Source: Sphingobium sp. DEHP117 (GTDB lineage: Bacteria; Pseudomonadota; Alphaproteobacteria; Sphingomonadales; Sphingomonadaceae). Taken from it: a stretch of DNA of 64,000 nt. The stretch covers positions 1,052,003 through 1,116,002 of the forward strand of contig NZ_JAPFBJ010000002.1 in NCBI RefSeq assembly GCF_030867385.1. Direction: 5' to 3'. A program made the translations under genes and the position numbers. The notes beneath the pieces were generated by a model. That model worked only from the letters and a program-made list of their open reading frames with translations, searched no databases and had not been told where the DNA came from. Position 1 is the stretch's first letter, and each line of letters opens with the position of its first letter. Positions 8,300 through 16,867 of the stretch are shown in pieces.

Positions 8300-10120
8300 T
8301 CAGAATTCGCTCCAGTCGTCCGCGTCCGTCGAAAGGGCCAGGTTGCCCGATACGGCACGCGGCGCGGCGCTGGCCGCCGGAGCTGCGCTCTTAGGTGCCT
8401 GGGCCGCGCCGGACGAGGCCTGGACCCCATCGAGCCGGAAGCGCGAAACGAGTTGGCGCAGGCCTTGCGCCTCGGTGGCGAGGCTGCGCGCTGCTGCGGT
8501 GGTCTGTTCCACCATAGCCGCGTTCTGCTGCGTCATCTTGTCCATCTCGTTCACTGTGCCGTTCACCTGCGCCATATTCTGCGCCTGCGTGTCGGTGGCC
8601 GCCGCCATGGTGGTGATGAGCTCGCTGACCTCGCTCACCTTGCCGACGATGCGACCGAGCATTTCGCCCGTCTGACCGACGAGACCAACGCCCTGCTCCA
8701 CCTGATGGGTGCTCGTGGTGATGAGATCCTTGATATCGCGCGCGGCGTCGGCGCTGCGCTGGGCGAGCGCACGGACCTCGCTCGCCACGACAGCAAAGCC
8801 CTTGCCCGCATCTCCCGCGCGCGCCGCCTCGACGCCGGCGTTGAGGGCGAGCAGGTTGGTCTGAAACGCGATGCCGTCAATCACGGTGATGATCTGGCTG
8901 ATCTGATGCGCCGACGATTCGATCTCGCCCATGGCATGAACTGCATTGTTCACGACCGACCCACCGCTGCGCGCCTCGCGATGTGCCTCGTCGATGGCTT
9001 CGCGCACGCTGTTGCGCGCCTTGACCGTTTCCTGCGTCATGACTGTCACGGTATTCATGGCCGCTGCGGTCTCCTCAAGCGAGGCGGCCTGGTGCTCGGT
9101 GCGCTGCGAGAGGTCATCGGCGGCGACGCGGATCTGCGTGGCGCCCGTGTCGACATTGGTCGCTGATGTGGTGACCTGAGACAATATGCCGCCAAGGTTC
9201 GCTATTGTCCGGTTGAAGCTTTCCCTCAGCGCCTCGTACTCGCTGGCGAATGGCTGGGCGATGCGGTGGGTCATATTTCCGGCCGCGAGCTGTTCCAGCC
9301 CCGCGCCGAGTTCTGCAACCACATGGCGTTGCTTGGCCTCGGCCTCGGCCTTGGCGATGCCTGCGGCGCGGAAGACCAGCATGGCTTGCGCCATGTCGCC
9401 GATCTCGTCGTCACGACCCTGCCCGGATATGGCAATGTCGTAATTCCCTTTCGCCATGGCGCGCATTTCCGATGCGGTTTCGTTGACGGGTTCGATGACG
9501 CGGCTGCTGATCTGGCGCGTGGCGAACAGCAGCGCGCCGATGATCATGCTGGCCGAAATCAGCAGCCCCCCAAGGGAAACATAAAGGAGTGACACACTGC
9601 GCTCGTCCAGTTTCGCCTTCTCCTGAGCGGCCATCTCCACGAGCTTGTTGATCTCCGCTCGGTGCGATGCGAACTCAGGGGTGATGCGTGTGTCGTGAAT
9701 CAGCTTTGCGCCGACCCAGTCGCCTGCCTGCGCTGCGGCGACCAGCGCATCGGCATCTGTCCAGAACGCATCGGCGCTCTTGTTGGTCACCGCCAACTGC
9801 GCCTTGAGCTCATCCGAAATATCGGCATTTCGCCAGTAGGCTTTGCGCTCTTCATAGGATTTGCGGAGATTGGCCAAGGTATCGGTGTGGCCCTCGAGCG
9901 TCTGATCCTCGATAATGATCGTCGTTTCGAGGAAGGGTTCGATGGCATATTGCGGAGGTGGCAATATATCCGCCACCAGATCGCTATGGAGTTGGTTGGC
10001 GCGGAAGATCGGTCCGCCAAAGCCGATTTCTCTAATGGCGATGCCCGCGATTACGATACCCAAAACGACAAGTGCGACCAGCACGCCTGTGCCCCGGCGC
10101 GCATATTGTTTTATTGTCAT
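8300..10120 (-). CDS. Methyl-accepting chemotaxis protein with periplasmic four-helix-type sensor
   Basis: A 606-residue chemoreceptor. TM1 lies at about 12-33, a mostly helical periplasmic region at 34-180, and TM2 at about 182-205. HAMP, coiled coil and the MCP tip [20 protein letters not shown] follow. The periplasmic part resembles the helical-bundle (4HB/TarH-like) class by predicted helicity, but its ligand is unknown. The C-terminus DDWSEF matches the other receptor in the operon. It is the promoter-proximal gene of the che cluster, 116 bases before the second receptor. Confidence 0.93.
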   Translation of the reverse strand: MTIKQYARRGTGVLVALVVLGIVIAGIAIREIGFGGPIFRANQLHSDLVADILPPPQYAIEPFLETTIIIEDQTLEGHTDTLANLRKSYEERKAYWRNADISDELKAQLAVTNKSADAFWTDADALVAAAQAGDWVGAKLIHDTRITPEFASHRAEINKLVEMAAQEKAKLDERSVSLLYVSLGGLLISASMIIGALLFATRQISSRVIEPVNETASEMRAMAKGNYDIAISGQGRDDEIGDMAQAMLVFRAAGIAKAEAEAKQRHVVAELGAGLEQLAAGNMTHRIAQPFASEYEALRESFNRTIANLGGILSQVTTSATNVDTGATQIRVAADDLSQRTEHQAASLEETAAAMNTVTVMTQETVKARNSVREAIDEAHREARSGGSVVNNAVHAMGEIESSAHQISQIITVIDGIAFQTNLLALNAGVEAARAGDAGKGFAVVASEVRALAQRSADAARDIKDLITTSTHQVEQGVGLVGQTGEMLGRIVGKVSEVSELITTMAAATDTQAQNMAQVNGTVNEMDKMTQQNAAMVEQTTAAARSLATEAQGLRQLVSRFRLDGVQASSGAAQAPKSAAPAASAAPRAVSGNLALSTDADDWSEF

Positions 10121-10232
10121 CTGCTATTGCCCCACGACTTTTTGTCATTAACGGGCGCCAGCCTAACGAGACATGGTCAATAACTGGTAAATGAGATGTA
10201 AAATGACCGGCCGGTAAATTTACAATGCGCAG

Positions 10233-10276
10233 TTAGAGCGCGCTGCGTTAAATCTGGATCGGTCAGCGCGCTCTAA
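10233..10276 (+). terminator. Perfect 13-bp stem-loop followed by T-rich tract
   Basis: TTAGAGCGCGCTG at 10233-10245 is exactly inverted at 10264-10276, with an 18-base loop. GTTTTTGTTTT follows. On the plus strand this has the form of a Rho-independent terminator, but no plus-strand gene lies just upstream. It is therefore more likely the left half of a dispersed alphaproteobacterial intergenic repeat. Confidence 0.5.
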
Positions 10277-10285
10277 GTTTTTGTT

Positions 10286-10356
10286 TTACTGCATCGTTTT
10301 GGCGCAAAACCGGTTCCCACCCTTCGACAAGCTCAGGACAGGCTTTTGCGCACGAT
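10286..10356. repeat. Hairpin repeat interrupted by a REP-like 23-mer
   Basis: GCATCGTTTTGGCGCAAAA near 10291-10309 pairs with TTTTGCGCACGATGC near 10343-10357. Between CCGGTTCCCAC and the second arm sits CCTTCGACAAGCTCAGGACA, a short motif that I recognise as a frequent dispersed repeat in sphingomonads. One repeat type therefore appears to be inserted in the loop of another. Confidence 0.55.
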
Positions 10357-10400
10357 GCTTGTCTTATGACATTGTGGTCCGTTTGGGCCAGAATGATTTG

Positions 10401-10430
10401 CCCGATCCGGGGTGGCCACCCCGGATCGGG
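10401..10430. repeat. 30-bp perfect palindrome upstream of the IS110 transposase
   Basis: The half-site CCCGATCCGGGGTGG is exactly inverted with no spacer. It lies 134 bases before the transposase start. It may be a REP-type target used by the insertion sequence, part of the IS left end, or a bidirectional transcription stop. Confidence 0.6.
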
Positions 10431-10563
10431 CGGAAGGGGACGGATCGCGCATCGATGCCGGTCAGCAGGACCGGGTTGGAGTTGGATCGCCCCTTTCTTT
10501 TCCATCAGGCCCGAACGGATACCGGGGCTTTCGGCCCGGATGACAAGCATGGGAGCGGAAAAG

Positions 10564-11505
10564 ATGAACTCAGTTCTACCACAAAACATCGGCATCGACA
10601 TCTCCAAAGCGAGCCTTGATTGCCATGCCCGCCCGGCTGGAATTGGCCGGCAGTTCGCCAATACGAAGAAGGGCTATGCTGCACTGATCAAATGGATCGC
10701 ACAGTGGCACGTCGAACGCATCGCTTACGAGGCAACCGGCGTCTACCACCGTGCCTTCGAACAGGCTCTGGTGGGCTGCCCGCTCGTGCGGATCAACCCC
10801 GAACGCGCGCGACGATTTGCTCAGGCAACAGGTACGCTTGCCAAGACCGACACGATCGACGCCGCCATGCTCGCGCTGATGGCCGAGGCACTCAAGCCCG
10901 CTCCCCGCCCAGAACGAGCACAAAACCTCAACCAGTTGGCCGAACTTGTGAACGCCCGTGATGGCTTGGTGCGCGATCGTACCGCGCTCAAGAACCGCGA
11001 AAAGAACCTCACCCTCCCCCTGTTGAAGCGTCAAGCCAAGCAAAGGCTCGAACAGATTGCCCGCCATATCGATGCGATCGATGCCCTGGCTCAGAAAATC
11101 ATCCAGGCCGATCCGGAACTCGTCCGCAAGCAGGAAATCATCGCCAGCATCAGCGGCGTCGGTATCCTCACTGCAGCGCAGCTCATCGCAACCATGCCCG
11201 AGCTCGGTAGCCTCGAAAACAAGCAGGCCGCATCGCTCGCCGGCCTCGCCCCCGTCGCAAGGCAGTCAGGGCAATGGAAAGGCAAGTGCTTCATCCGCGG
11301 AGGGCGCGCTAACGTCCGACAGGCGCTCTACATGCCGGCCCTCGTCGCCGCCCGCTTCAACCCAGACCTCAGCGCCAAATACAAACAGCTCATCGCCGCC
11401 GGAAAACCCGCAAAGGTCGCCATCACAACCGTCATGCGAAAACTCATCGTCACCGCTAACGCTCTCATCAAGGCAGACCGCGTATGGGTCAAATCCCTCC
11501 CTTGA
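10564..11505 (+). CDS. IS110-family DEDD transposase
   Basis: A 313-residue transposase. The N-terminal RuvC-like DEDD domain shows D in IGIDISKASLD, E in AYEATGVYHR and D in LAKTDTIDA. A coiled-coil middle region (110-190) follows. The C-terminal Transposase_20 domain has ISGVGILTAAQLIA and RGGRANVRQALYM. The length is normal and the frame intact, so the element may be active. A longer frame reaches 10366, but homology begins at MNSVLPQNIGIDIS, giving the ATG at 10564. It separates the che operon from emrAB, and its transcription converges on emrB. Confidence 0.93.
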   Translation: MNSVLPQNIGIDISKASLDCHARPAGIGRQFANTKKGYAALIKWIAQWHVERIAYEATGVYHRAFEQALVGCPLVRINPERARRFAQATGTLAKTDTIDAAMLALMAEALKPAPRPERAQNLNQLAELVNARDGLVRDRTALKNREKNLTLPLLKRQAKQRLEQIARHIDAIDALAQKIIQADPELVRKQEIIASISGVGILTAAQLIATMPELGSLENKQAASLAGLAPVARQSGQWKGKCFIRGGRANVRQALYMPALVAARFNPDLSAKYKQLIAAGKPAKVAITTVMRKLIVTANALIKADRVWVKSLP

Positions 11506-11519
11506 CCATCACGGATACT

Positions 11520-11689
11520 CTAGGAGCTGTGGGGATTCAGTCCATATAGGCCTGCAAAGCGCTATTTTCTGCGCTTCGGTGCTCACGTACCTTTAAGTAC
11601 GCTGCGCTCCGATGCTCGAAAATCCCCCTTTTGCCCTGCGGTCGCCTGCGGCCCCGGCTCCATCTGAACTGAATCCCCACAGCCCCTAG
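11520..11689. repeat. 170-bp inverted-repeat-bounded element overlapping the emrB stop
   Basis: CTAGGAGCTGTGGGGATTCA at 11520-11539 is repeated inverted, with one mismatch over 22 bases, at 11668-11689. The interior holds a second imperfect hairpin (GCTTCGGTGCTCACGTAC against GTACGCTGCGCTCCGATGC). No reading frame fits. It looks like a small non-autonomous repeat or a strong convergent terminator between the IS and emrB. Its right end covers the emrB stop codon at 11686-11688. Confidence 0.65.
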
Positions 11690-13254
11690 TCGATCAGTAT
11701 GGGTTCCTGCGAGGAAGACGCGTTGCTTGGCGGCTTGATGAGCAGCACAAACGGCATGGCGGCGATCGCCACCAGCATCATGAGATAAAAGTCGTCCAGG
11801 AAGGCGACCATCGTCGCCTGTCGGGTGACCTCGGCGTTGAGTGCGGCCAGGGCGACCTGCACGGCATCCACAGGCGCAGCGAACAGGCGGGGGTCGGCCC
11901 ACAGGCTATATTCGGTCAGATGGCTCGCGAAATCCTCATGGCTCGTCGCGCTGTTGCGGGCGAGCAGCGCCATCACCAGGGAAATACCCGCCGAGGCGCC
12001 CACCGACCGGCAAAGATTGAGAATACCGGATGCATCGGTGCGATATTCAGGCGACAGAGTGGCAAAGGAAATTACCGAGATCGGCACGAACATCATGCCA
12101 AGCCCCAGACCCTGGATAAAGCCATTCAATGCCATCGCTCCCCAACTGATCTCCAGGGTCCAGCCTGTCATATCCCAAAAGGATAGCGACACTATGGCGA
12201 GAGCGGTGGCAAGCCAAAGTCTGAGATTGACCCGAGCCAGAACGCGCCCGGTAATCGCCATTGCCAGAAGGACCCCACCGCCGCGGGTCGCCAGCAGCCA
12301 ACCGGCATCCATCACCGGATAGCTCATCAGCGCTTGGAGCATCACGGGGAGCAATGCCATGGCCGAAGTGAGCACAAAACCTAAAATAAACATAAGCACT
12401 GAGCCGACGAGAAGATTGCTGTCGCGCATCATCTCCACCGGATACAGTGGATTGCGGCTGGTGAGGCTGTGTACGGCAAACATCCATAGGGCGGAAATCG
12501 CCAACCCCAGCTCTGCCCAGATTTCGAGGCTGTTGAACCAGTCGACATGCTGGCCGCGATCCAGCATCAATTGCAGCGAAGCCAGCCCAATGGCCAGCAT
12601 TGCCAGCCCCATCACATCTAGCGAGCGGGAAGGGCGCTTCACGTCCGGCAGGAACAGCAGCAGTCCCAAAAGGGCGGTCAGCCCGAGCGGCACGTTGACG
12701 AAGAAAACCCAGCGCCAGTCTAGATTTTCCGTGAGCCAGCCGCCCATCACTGGCCCGATGATCGGCCCGATGACGACGCCCATGCCATATAATACCATGG
12801 CCTGACCCCGCTTCTCCGGCGGCGTGCTGTCGAGCATGACGGTCTGCCCGAGCGGCGAGAGGAAGGCGCCCGCCAGCCCTTGCAGCACGCGGAAGATAAC
12901 CATCGACTGGAGATTGGCGGCAAGGCCGCAAAGCACCGACGCAATGATGAACCCAGTCAAGGAAGCCAGATAGAGCCGCCGCCTTCCGATATGATCTGCG
13001 AGCCAGCCGGTTGCGGGCAGGGCGATGGCCGAGGCGACGATATAGCTGGTCAAAACCCAGCTCAGATTGTCCTGATTGGCGCCCAGCGCAGACTGCATGT
13101 GAGGCAGCGCTACATTGGCGATGGTCATGTCCAGCACCTGGACCAGCGTGGCCAGCATCGCCGCCGCCTTCAGCCATCCCGGATGCCGGGGGATCGGCAG
13201 GGCTGCGTCCGGCTTGGCCGATGCCGCCGCCGCGGGGATTTCAGTCGCCGACAT
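11686..13254 (-). CDS. emrB: DHA2-family (EmrB/QacA) multidrug MFS permease
   Basis: A 522-residue drug/proton antiporter with about 14 predicted membrane segments. Family motifs visible are LDMTIANVALPHM near residue 42, LADHIGRRRLYL (the MFS loop 2-3 motif) and LQGLAGAFLSPLGQ, and motif C in the GVVIGPIIGPVMGGWL region. It overlaps the membrane-fusion gene upstream by 14 bases. EmrB works with EmrA and an outer-membrane channel to expel hydrophobic toxic compounds; no channel gene is in this operon. The stop codon lies inside the arm of the 170-bp repeat. Confidence 0.94.
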   Translation of the reverse strand: MSATEIPAAAASAKPDAALPIPRHPGWLKAAAMLATLVQVLDMTIANVALPHMQSALGANQDNLSWVLTSYIVASAIALPATGWLADHIGRRRLYLASLTGFIIASVLCGLAANLQSMVIFRVLQGLAGAFLSPLGQTVMLDSTPPEKRGQAMVLYGMGVVIGPIIGPVMGGWLTENLDWRWVFFVNVPLGLTALLGLLLFLPDVKRPSRSLDVMGLAMLAIGLASLQLMLDRGQHVDWFNSLEIWAELGLAISALWMFAVHSLTSRNPLYPVEMMRDSNLLVGSVLMFILGFVLTSAMALLPVMLQALMSYPVMDAGWLLATRGGGVLLAMAITGRVLARVNLRLWLATALAIVSLSFWDMTGWTLEISWGAMALNGFIQGLGLGMMFVPISVISFATLSPEYRTDASGILNLCRSVGASAGISLVMALLARNSATSHEDFASHLTEYSLWADPRLFAAPVDAVQVALAALNAEVTRQATMVAFLDDFYLMMLVAIAAMPFVLLIKPPSNASSSQEPILID

Positions 13255-14329
13255 GGATCGTCACTTCGCTACTCAACCCGGCGATCAGCGGGCGAGGCGA
13301 AGGTTCGTCTATGGCGATACGCACCGGCACGCGCTGGGTTACTTTCACCCAGTTGCCGTTGGCGTTCTGCGCGGGCAAGACCGAAAATTCGGAGCCGGTG
13401 CCGCCGCCGATGCTGGCGACGTGCCCTTTGAGTTTCAAGTTGCTGTAGGCATCGAACGAGACAACCGCCTTTTGGCCTGCCCGGATGCGGTCCAGCTGCG
13501 TTTCCTTGAAATTCGCCTCCACCCAGCTGCGATTGTTGGCGACGATGCTGACGGCGGGCAGGCCGGGCGCGAGCATCTGGCCAACCTGAAGCCGGTCGAC
13601 ATTGCTGATTTTACCGGAGACAGGCGCGCGGATCTCGGTGCGGCTGAGGTCGAGCGCGGCCTTGGCGCGTTGCGCGCGCGCGGCAGCGAGGCGTGGGTTG
13701 ACGCCCGGCACCTGTCTGCCGGTCGCCAGCGCGCTACGCGCTTCGGCGGCGTCCGCACGCGCAGAGCCGAGGTCAGCCTCCGCCACCTCCAGCGTATGAC
13801 GGGCCGCGTCGAGCCGTGCTTTCGTCGTAAAGCCGCTCGCGGCCAGTTCCCGCTGTCGTTCATATTCCTTTTGCGCGAAGCCGATGTCTGCCTGCGCCTT
13901 GTTTATGTCAGCCTGCGTGCCGTGATATTTCGAGGTCAACTCGCCGACATTCACCTGTGCCGCCGCGACCTGAGCATCCGCCTGGGCCAAGGCCACGCGA
14001 TATGGTTCCTGATCGACGCGGAACAAAAGGTCTCCCGCTTTTACCTGTTGGTTTTCGCGCACCGCGACCTCGACGATGCGGCCCGACACGTCGGAGCTGA
14101 CGGCGACAACATCCTGGCGAACATAGGCGTTGTCCGTGCTCACGGTGCCGCGCGTCATCAGCCAATAGCCCACGCCGACCGCAATAAGCAGCAACGGAAC
14201 CGAAATCATCGCGAACAGGCGCGCGGAACTCCATTGGCGCTTGCTGCTCTCTTCTGTGGGCTGCAAGGGCGGAGCGTAGGGGGCGGAGGCGCTTCGTGAC
14301 TGCTTAACGATGGGGTCGGCTTCAGCCAT
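13241..14329 (-). CDS. emrA: EmrA-type HlyD-family membrane fusion protein
   Basis: A 362-residue periplasmic adaptor. One N-terminal membrane anchor lies at about 38-58 after a cytoplasmic Pro-rich stretch. A split biotinyl-lipoyl domain follows (DVSGRIVEVAVRENQQVKAGDLL, and later IRAPVSGKISNVDRLQVGQ), with a coiled-coil hairpin (80-190) and a beta-barrel part. The start at 14329 overlaps the marR stop by eight bases and matches where homology begins (MAEADPIVKQ); a longer frame to 14380 would intrude further into marR. It couples EmrB to an outer-membrane channel encoded elsewhere. Confidence 0.93.
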   Translation of the reverse strand: MAEADPIVKQSRSASAPYAPPLQPTEESSKRQWSSARLFAMISVPLLLIAVGVGYWLMTRGTVSTDNAYVRQDVVAVSSDVSGRIVEVAVRENQQVKAGDLLFRVDQEPYRVALAQADAQVAAAQVNVGELTSKYHGTQADINKAQADIGFAQKEYERQRELAASGFTTKARLDAARHTLEVAEADLGSARADAAEARSALATGRQVPGVNPRLAAARAQRAKAALDLSRTEIRAPVSGKISNVDRLQVGQMLAPGLPAVSIVANNRSWVEANFKETQLDRIRAGQKAVVSFDAYSNLKLKGHVASIGGGTGSEFSVLPAQNANGNWVKVTQRVPVRIAIDEPSPRPLIAGLSSEVTIHVGD

Positions 14330-14777
14330 TGTGCGCCTCCAAATATCCGCTCGTGTCATCGGCGGTAGCAAATTTTTCACGTATTCTGGTCAGATAGCGG
14401 CCAAGCATCTCAACCTCCTCACGGGTGAGATCGGAGGTCATCCACTCAAGCACTTTGAGCCCATGGGCCTTAAGGTCATTGACGGCGGGGACGGCGGCGT
14501 CGGTCAGATACAGGGTCCAGGCGCGCCGATCATTGGGGTCGCGCCGCCGCTCAACCAGGTTGGCCTGTTCAAGGCGGTCCACCATCCGGCACGCGGTGAT
14601 CGGCTCAACATCGAGATGCTCCGCCAGCATACCCTGATTGATGCCCGGATAACGCTGTACCACGAGTAGAGCGCGCCATTGCGTTCCAGTCGGGCCGGTC
14701 TGGCGGGCGAGCTCCCCGAACCGCTTGCGGAACAAGCGGCCGATATCATAGCACAAAAAGGCGAGATTCGATTCCAT
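14322..14777 (-). CDS. MarR-family regulator of the emrAB operon
   Basis: A 151-residue winged-helix regulator from the chosen start. The DNA-binding part contains INQGMLAEHLDVEPITACRMV and the wing LVERRRDPNDRRAWTLYLT, both MarR hallmarks. The frame is open to 14834. However, an AT-rich palindrome and a -35/-10 pair lie at 14784-14812, just ahead of ATG 14777, and MarR homology starts at MESNLAFLCYDIG. I therefore prefer the short form, which would be leaderless. It probably represses itself and emrAB until a drug binds. EmrA starts within its last codons. Confidence 0.9.
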   Translation of the reverse strand: MESNLAFLCYDIGRLFRKRFGELARQTGPTGTQWRALLVVQRYPGINQGMLAEHLDVEPITACRMVDRLEQANLVERRRDPNDRRAWTLYLTDAAVPAVNDLKAHGLKVLEWMTSDLTREEVEMLGRYLTRIREKFATADDTSGYLEAHNG

Positions 14778-14783
14778 CAGCCA

Positions 14784-14812
14784 CATATAATATCTATACT
14801 TATTATAATCAA
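14784..14812 (-). promoter_or_regulatory. marR-emrAB promoter with overlapping palindromic operator
   Basis: On the minus strand TTGATT (14812-14807), a 17-base spacer and TATATG (14789-14784) form a sigma-70-like promoter. TATAATA at 14786-14792 is inverted at 14801-14807 with an 8-base spacer, so a dimeric regulator bound here would cover the spacer. The predicted start of transcription falls on or next to the ATG at 14777. Confidence 0.55.
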
Positions 14813-14901
14813 CCGTTAATGTGCAGTGCAGCATTCAGGGAAGGTCGCGAGCGCGGCATCGGCCTTTCATCCGGTGAAGTTGTGCGATAAGGCATGCAAC
14901 C

Positions 14902-15783
14902 ATGCTGACCCAGTCCCTGATTTCCGCCGCTGTCGCAACTGCAAGCTCTCCCTTGCGCTTTGAAGCTCTGGGACTGGATCCGGTTGCACTCGACCTCGGT
15001 TTTTTTACTCTGAAATGGTACAGCCTCGCCTATCTGTCCGGCATACTCATCGGCTATTGGTATCTGCTGAAGCTGATTGCCCAGCCCGGCGCGCCGATGG
15101 CCCGCCGCCATGCAGATGACATGATTTTCTATGCTACCCTCGGCATCATACTGGGTGGCCGCCTCGCTTATGTGATCTTTTACGACCCCGAAATCTGGGC
15201 AAACCCCATCGACGTGCTGAAGCTGTGGAACGGCGGCATGTCTTTTCATGGCGGGATGATCGGCGTTACCACCGCGCTTATTCTTATGGCGCGCAAGGAG
15301 GGGCTGAACTGGCTCAGGATCCACGACTATGTCGCCTGCTGCGTGCCGTTCGGCCTGTTTTTCGGCCGCCTCGCCAACTTCGTGAACGGAGAGCTTTGGG
15401 GCAAGGCGACGGACGTGCCGTGGGCGATCGTGTTTCCTACCGGCGGCGATATTCCGCGGCACCCCAGCCAGCTTTACGAGGCGGCGCTCGAGGGTGTGGT
15501 GCTGTTTCTCATTCTCTGGTTTGCCTTCTGGAAGACGAAGGCGCGCTATGAGCCGGGCAAGCTCGTGGGGCTGTTTTTGCTCGGATATGGCGTATTCCGC
15601 TTTGGCGTGGAATATGTGCGCGAGGCGGATGCGCAGTTTGAGGGTACCTTCCTGTACACCCACATTCACATGGGCCAGATCCTGACTCTGCCGATGATTG
15701 TCGGTGGGGTGTACCTGATCGCCACGGCCAAGCGGCGGCGCGTGCGCGTGGAGGCGACGGCGGGCACGGCCAGCGTTGCCTGA
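14902..15783 (+). CDS. lgt: Phosphatidylglycerol-prolipoprotein diacylglyceryl transferase Lgt
   Basis: A 293-residue inner-membrane enzyme that adds diacylglycerol to the lipobox cysteine of prolipoproteins. It has about seven hydrophobic segments and the Lgt signature [13 protein letters not shown] near residue 153. [10 protein letters not shown] precedes the signature and HPSQLYEA follows it. The length is normal. It is divergent from marR across 124 bases and overlaps midA downstream by eight bases. Several lipoproteins in this window (22.0, 38.8 and 39.0 kb) would be its substrates. Confidence 0.97.
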   Translation: MLTQSLISAAVATASSPLRFEALGLDPVALDLGFFTLKWYSLAYLSGILIGYWYLLKLIAQPGAPMARRHADDMIFYATLGIILGGRLAYVIFYDPEIWANPIDVLKLWNGGMSFHGGMIGVTTALILMARKEGLNWLRIHDYVACCVPFGLFFGRLANFVNGELWGKATDVPWAIVFPTGGDIPRHPSQLYEAALEGVVLFLILWFAFWKTKARYEPGKLVGLFLLGYGVFRFGVEYVREADAQFEGTFLYTHIHMGQILTLPMIVGGVYLIATAKRRRVRVEATAGTASVA

Positions 15784-16867
15784 AGTTAGCCCCGCCAAGT
15801 CTTTCGGCCGCAAAGAGTTGAGCTTTGCCGAGCGGCTTGTGCGCAGCATCCATGCGGGCGGGCCGATCTCGCTGGCGAACTATATGGCGCAGGCGAACAG
15901 CCATTATTATGCCACGCGCAACCCGCTGGGAGCAGATGGGGATTTCATCACCGCGCCGGAAATCAGCCAGATGTTCGGTGAACTGATCGGCCTATGGCTG
16001 GCGGACATCTGGCACCGTGCCGGCCGGGCCGGCGCGCCTTATTATGTAGAGCTGGGGCCGGGGCGCGGCACGCTCGCCAAGGATGCGCTGCGCGCGATGC
16101 AGCAGGCTAGGCTAGCGCCCAAGGTCCATCTGGTCGAGACCAGCCCCGCCTTGCGCGCGCATCAGAGCGCCGCTGTCGCCCACGCGCAGTTTCACGACGA
16201 CGTCGAGAGCCTGCCGACGGACGCGCCGCTGCTGATCGTCGCCAACGAGTTTTTCGATGCATTGCCCATCGCGCAGTCGGTGAAGGTGGCGGACGGCGGC
16301 TGGCGCGAGCTGATGGTCGGGCTGGGCGGCGGGGGCAGGGCGCTGGCGCCGGTGATCGGCGAGCGGCGGGTGGATGCGCGCGTGCCGGAGGCGCTGCGTG
16401 ATGCGGAGGAAGGCGCGGTGCACGAAAGCTGTCCGGTCGGCGCGACGATCATGCTCACGCTCGCCCGGCGCATCGCGCGTCAGGGTGGAGCGATGATCAT
16501 GATCGACTATGGTTATGAAGGCCCGGCGCTGGGTGATACATTGCAGGCGGTGCGCGCGCATGAATATGCCGACCCCTATGCCGATCCGGGCGAGAACGAT
16601 CTGACCGCCCATGTCGATTTCACGCTGCTCGCCAACGCTGCGCGGCAGGAGGGGCTGCGGGTGCATGGCAGCGCGGGGCAGGGGGAGTTTCTTGAACGGC
16701 TGGGGCTGGGCGCGCGCGCGCGGATGCTGAGCGACGCCGCGCCGGACCGTGTGGGGGAGATCGAGCAGGCGCGCCGCCGCCTTTCCGCACCGGATCAGAT
16801 GGGACGCTTGTTCCGGGTGCTGGGTGTGACCCACCCCGATTGGCCGACGCCGGAGGGGTTTGCATGA
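15776..16867 (+). CDS. MidA/NDUFAF7-family SAM-dependent methyltransferase
   Basis: A 363-residue class I methyltransferase of the DUF185/MidA family. Family marks are the N-terminal [20 protein letters not shown] with [17 protein letters not shown], then the SAM motif [20 protein letters not shown] and later [10 protein letters not shown]. Eukaryotic NDUFAF7 methylates a complex I subunit arginine; the bacterial substrate is less certain. The start used is TTG at 15776, inside the end of lgt; no better ATG lies ahead of the conserved region. Its stop overlaps the next ATG (ATGA), so lgt-midA-pgeF form one operon. Confidence 0.92.
   Translation: MPEVSPAKSFGRKELSFAERLVRSIHAGGPISLANYMAQANSHYYATRNPLGADGDFITAPEISQMFGELIGLWLADIWHRAGRAGAPYYVELGPGRGTLAKDALRAMQQARLAPKVHLVETSPALRAHQSAAVAHAQFHDDVESLPTDAPLLIVANEFFDALPIAQSVKVADGGWRELMVGLGGGGRALAPVIGERRVDARVPEALRDAEEGAVHESCPVGATIMLTLARRIARQGGAMIMIDYGYEGPALGDTLQAVRAHEYADPYADPGENDLTAHVDFTLLANAARQEGLRVHGSAGQGEFLERLGLGARARMLSDAAPDRVGEIEQARRRLSAPDQMGRLFRVLGVTHPDWPTPEGFA

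Larger units (their letters stand above)
10401..11519 (+). mobile_element. IS110-family insertion sequence, ends approximate
   Basis: One DEDD transposase gene is flanked by non-coding DNA. IS110 elements lack clear terminal inverted repeats, so the ends cannot be fixed from one copy. The left limit is placed at the 30-bp palindrome and the right limit before the inverted-repeat unit at 11520. Members of this family are known to target REP-like sequences and to encode a bridge RNA in their non-coding end; 10431-10563 is the candidate stretch for that here. Confidence 0.45.
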
